Below, piece by piece: positions 4,840 to 6,475 of a stretch of 6,475 bases of DNA. Every line of letters begins with the position of its first letter. The first letter of the stretch is position 1. Origin of the DNA: Micromonosporaceae bacterium (GTDB lineage: Bacteria; Actinomycetota; Actinomycetes; Mycobacteriales; Micromonosporaceae). Below the pieces are notes generated by a model. It worked only from the letters and a program-made list of their open reading frames with translations. It ran no database searches and was not told where the DNA came from. The position numbers and the translations under genes are program-made. Location: positions 1 to 6,475 of the forward strand of contig JADGGF010000266.1 in the NCBI GenBank assembly GCA_019690055.1, given 5' to 3'.

Positions 4840-5786
4840 TACGGGCAGCGAATGACCTGCCCGGAGTAGGTGAGGCCGCCGCCGAAGCCCATGAGCAACA
4901 CCGGCGCGCCCGAAGGCACCTCTCGGCGCTCGACCAGCTTCGACAGGGCCAGCGGGATGCTCGCGGCCGAGGTGTTGCCGGACTCCACGATGTCCTTGGC
5001 GATGATCGCATTAGTCAGGTTCAGCCGCTTGGCGATGCCGTCGATGATGCGGGCATTGGCCTGGTGGGCGACGAAGGCCGCGATCTCGCTCGGGTCCACC
5101 CCGGCTCGCTCGCAGGCCTGCAGCGCGATCGGCGGGATTGCGGTGGTGGCCCACCGGAACACCGCCTGGCCCTCCTGCCAGATGTACGGCCGCCACCCCT
5201 CGATCTTGAGGGTGTCCTTCTTGTCCGGGGCGGATCCCCACACCACCGGACCGACGCCGGGCTCCTCCCCGTCGGCGGTGGCCCGCACCACGGCGGCGCC
5301 GGCCCCGTCACCGAAGAGGATGCACGTCGTCCGGTCGGTCCAGTCGGTGAGGTCGGAGAGCTTCTCAGCCCCGACGACGATCGCGTTGTGGGCCGCGCCG
5401 GCGCGGATCGCGTGGTCGGCCGTGGCGAGCGCGTAGGAGAAGCCGGAGCAGGCGGTGTTGAGGTCCATGGCGGCCGGGGCCGCGATGCCGAGATGGGCCG
5501 CCACCCGGGAGGCCACGTTCGGGCACCGGTCCACCGAGGAGCAGGTGGCCACGATGACCATGTCGATGTCCGTCGCCGACAGTCCCGAGCCCGCCAGCGC
5601 CTTCTCGGCCGCGATGCCGGCCATGTCCGCCACCGTCTCGCCGTCGGCCGCGATGCGCCGCTGCTGGATGCCGACCCGGTCGCGGATCCACTCGTCGCTG
5701 GTGTCCACGATCTGCGCGAGCTCGTCGTTGGTCACCACCCGCGACGGCTGGTAGTGGCCCAGGCTGATCACGCGGGAGCCGGTCAC
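4839..5786 (-). CDS. fabH: 3-oxoacyl-[acyl-carrier-protein] synthase III
   Basis: Beta-ketoacyl-ACP synthase III, which starts fatty acid synthesis by condensing a short acyl-CoA primer with malonyl-ACP. In actinobacteria the primers are often branched, made from amino acids, which suits iso- and anteiso-fatty acids; the preference cannot be read from this sequence. The 315 residues match the family (E. coli 317). The triad is complete: Cys113 in LNTACSGFSYAL, His241 in FVAHQANARII and Asn271 in ESGNTSAASIPLAL. Trp33 in SDEWIRDRVGI and the WTDRTTCILFGDGAGAAVV block correspond to CoA-binding and structural motifs. The GTG start has GGAGGAG 7 nt upstream and overlaps the fabD stop as GTGA, which indicates translational coupling. 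A KAS III-like enzyme of secondary metabolism is unlikely between fabD and acpP. Confidence 0.96.
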   Translation of the reverse strand: MTGSRVISLGHYQPSRVVTNDELAQIVDTSDEWIRDRVGIQQRRIAADGETVADMAGIAAEKALAGSGLSATDIDMVIVATCSSVDRCPNVASRVAAHLGIAAPAAMDLNTACSGFSYALATADHAIRAGAAHNAIVVGAEKLSDLTDWTDRTTCILFGDGAGAAVVRATADGEEPGVGPVVWGSAPDKKDTLKIEGWRPYIWQEGQAVFRWATTAIPPIALQACERAGVDPSEIAAFVAHQANARIIDGIAKRLNLTNAIIAKDIVESGNTSAASIPLALSKLVERREVPSGAPVLLMGFGGGLTYSGQVIRCP

Positions 5787-6475
5787 GGGTTGTCTCCTCC
5801 GATCGAAGCGAGGGGTTGGTCGGGGCTGGCTGGGTCGGGGTGGTCCCGGCTGGGCGCCGAGGTGTGCTGGGCGATCAGCTCGCGCGCCGCCGCCAGGTCG
5901 TCCGGCGTGTTGACCGTGACGATAGGGACCCCCTTGAGCTCGCGCTTGGCGAGGCCGGCGAGCGTACCCGCGGGCGGTAGCTCCACGATGCCGGTGACCC
6001 CGAGCTCAGCGAGCGTGCGCAGGCACAGGTCGAAGCGCACCGGGGCGGTCACCTGGGCGACCAGGCGGGCCAGCACCGTCGCCCCGTCGCTGACCGCGGC
6101 CCCGTCGGCGTTGGACAGCAGGATGCGCTGGGGTGTGGCCGGCGTGATGTCGCCGGCCAGGGCGCCGAGAGCCTTCTCGGCCGGCGCCATGTAGGGCGTG
6201 TGGAACGCGCCCGCGACCTGCAGGGCGATGACCCGGGTCTTCGCCGGGGGCGCCGCCGCGAACGCCTGCAGCGCCGGCAGGGCCCCGGCCGCCACGATCT
6301 GCCCCGCCCCGTTGCGGTTGGCCGCGTACAGGCCCGCGGCCTCGATCGCGGCCGTCACCTCGTCGGGGTCGCCGCCGAGCACGGCGCTCATCCCGGTCGG
6401 CTCGAGGGCGCAGGCGGCGGCCATCTCGCGACCCCGAACGGCCGCGAAGGTCACCGCGGCCTCGGTGGACAGCAC
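5783..6475 (-). CDS. fabD: Malonyl-CoA:ACP transacylase, C-terminal part (window edge)
   Basis: Transfers malonyl from CoA to AcpP, supplying FabH and FabF with extender units. About 230 C-terminal residues are visible of roughly 300 or more; the N-terminal part with the GHSxG nucleophile Ser lies beyond the window. The GTG at the edge is an internal Val codon and not a start. Visible family marks are the Arg in VRGREMAAAC (13-22 of the visible part, matching the substrate carboxylate-binding Arg), NRNGAGQIVAAG (53-64), and the catalytic His at visible residue 92 in VAGAFHTPYM. PPAGTLAGLAKRELKG is a further conserved C-terminal block. The last 30 or so residues are a Ser/Pro/Asp-rich tail. 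The stop overlaps the fabH start by 4 nt. The operon promoter is not in the window. Confidence 0.95.
   Translation of the reverse strand: MLSTEAAVTFAAVRGREMAAACALEPTGMSAVLGGDPDEVTAAIEAAGLYAANRNGAGQIVAAGALPALQAFAAAPPAKTRVIALQVAGAFHTPYMAPAEKALGALAGDITPATPQRILLSNADGAAVSDGATVLARLVAQVTAPVRFDLCLRTLAELGVTGIVELPPAGTLAGLAKRELKGVPIVTVNTPDDLAAARELIAQHTSAPSRDHPDPASPDQPLASIGGDNP

Noticed and set aside
2745..6194. A stop-free frame of 1149 codons on the plus strand, opposite fabF, acpP, fabH and fabD
   Set aside because: It is antisense to four clearly recognised genes, has very Arg/Gly/Asp-rich composition without any domain, and is explained by GC-rich codon use that suppresses stop codons in the complementary frame.

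Overview
This is a high-GC, GC3-biased window from an actinobacterium. The order fabD-fabH-acpP-fabF with a DUF3145 gene nearby is the actinobacterial type II fatty acid synthase (FAS II) locus. Protein wording is closest to what I would expect from Micromonosporaceae or a related family, but that placement is an impression; only 'Actinobacteria' is firm.

Layout, right to left on the minus strand: the C-terminal three quarters of fabD (cut by the window edge), fabH (4-nt GTGA overlap with fabD), acpP (63-nt gap), fabF (45-nt gap). They read as one operon whose promoter and any regulator gene lie beyond position 6475. FabD loads malonyl onto the carrier protein AcpP, FabH starts the chain, and FabF elongates it. 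Further left, still on the minus strand, come a DUF3145 gene (1809-2309) and a secreted GH3 N-acetylhexosaminidase lipoprotein of NagZ/LpqI type (13-1635).

Between fabF and DUF3145 the usual co-linear order is interrupted. A small plus-strand gene (2800-3156) encodes a 118-residue protein I do not recognise, and it ends at a strong hairpin facing fabF. In front of it lies 490 bp of non-coding DNA, the least ordinary part of the window. It holds a cluster of CCGATAT/GTTA direct repeats, a likely minus-strand promoter for DUF3145, a degenerate minisatellite of 13-19 bp units built on CTTCGT, and a GC-rich leader. The leader can be folded into mutually exclusive hairpins that end right at the Shine-Dalgarno of the small gene, and it contains a possible 14-codon upstream ORF.

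The gap between DUF3145 and the GH3 gene also has structure: a 28-bp direct repeat and a perfect 8-bp stem hairpin just upstream of the GH3 ribosome binding site. The enzymes are ordinary. What deserves a second look is the orphan gene with its leader and the intergenic repeats. I saw no tRNA, rRNA, CRISPR, transposon or phage gene.
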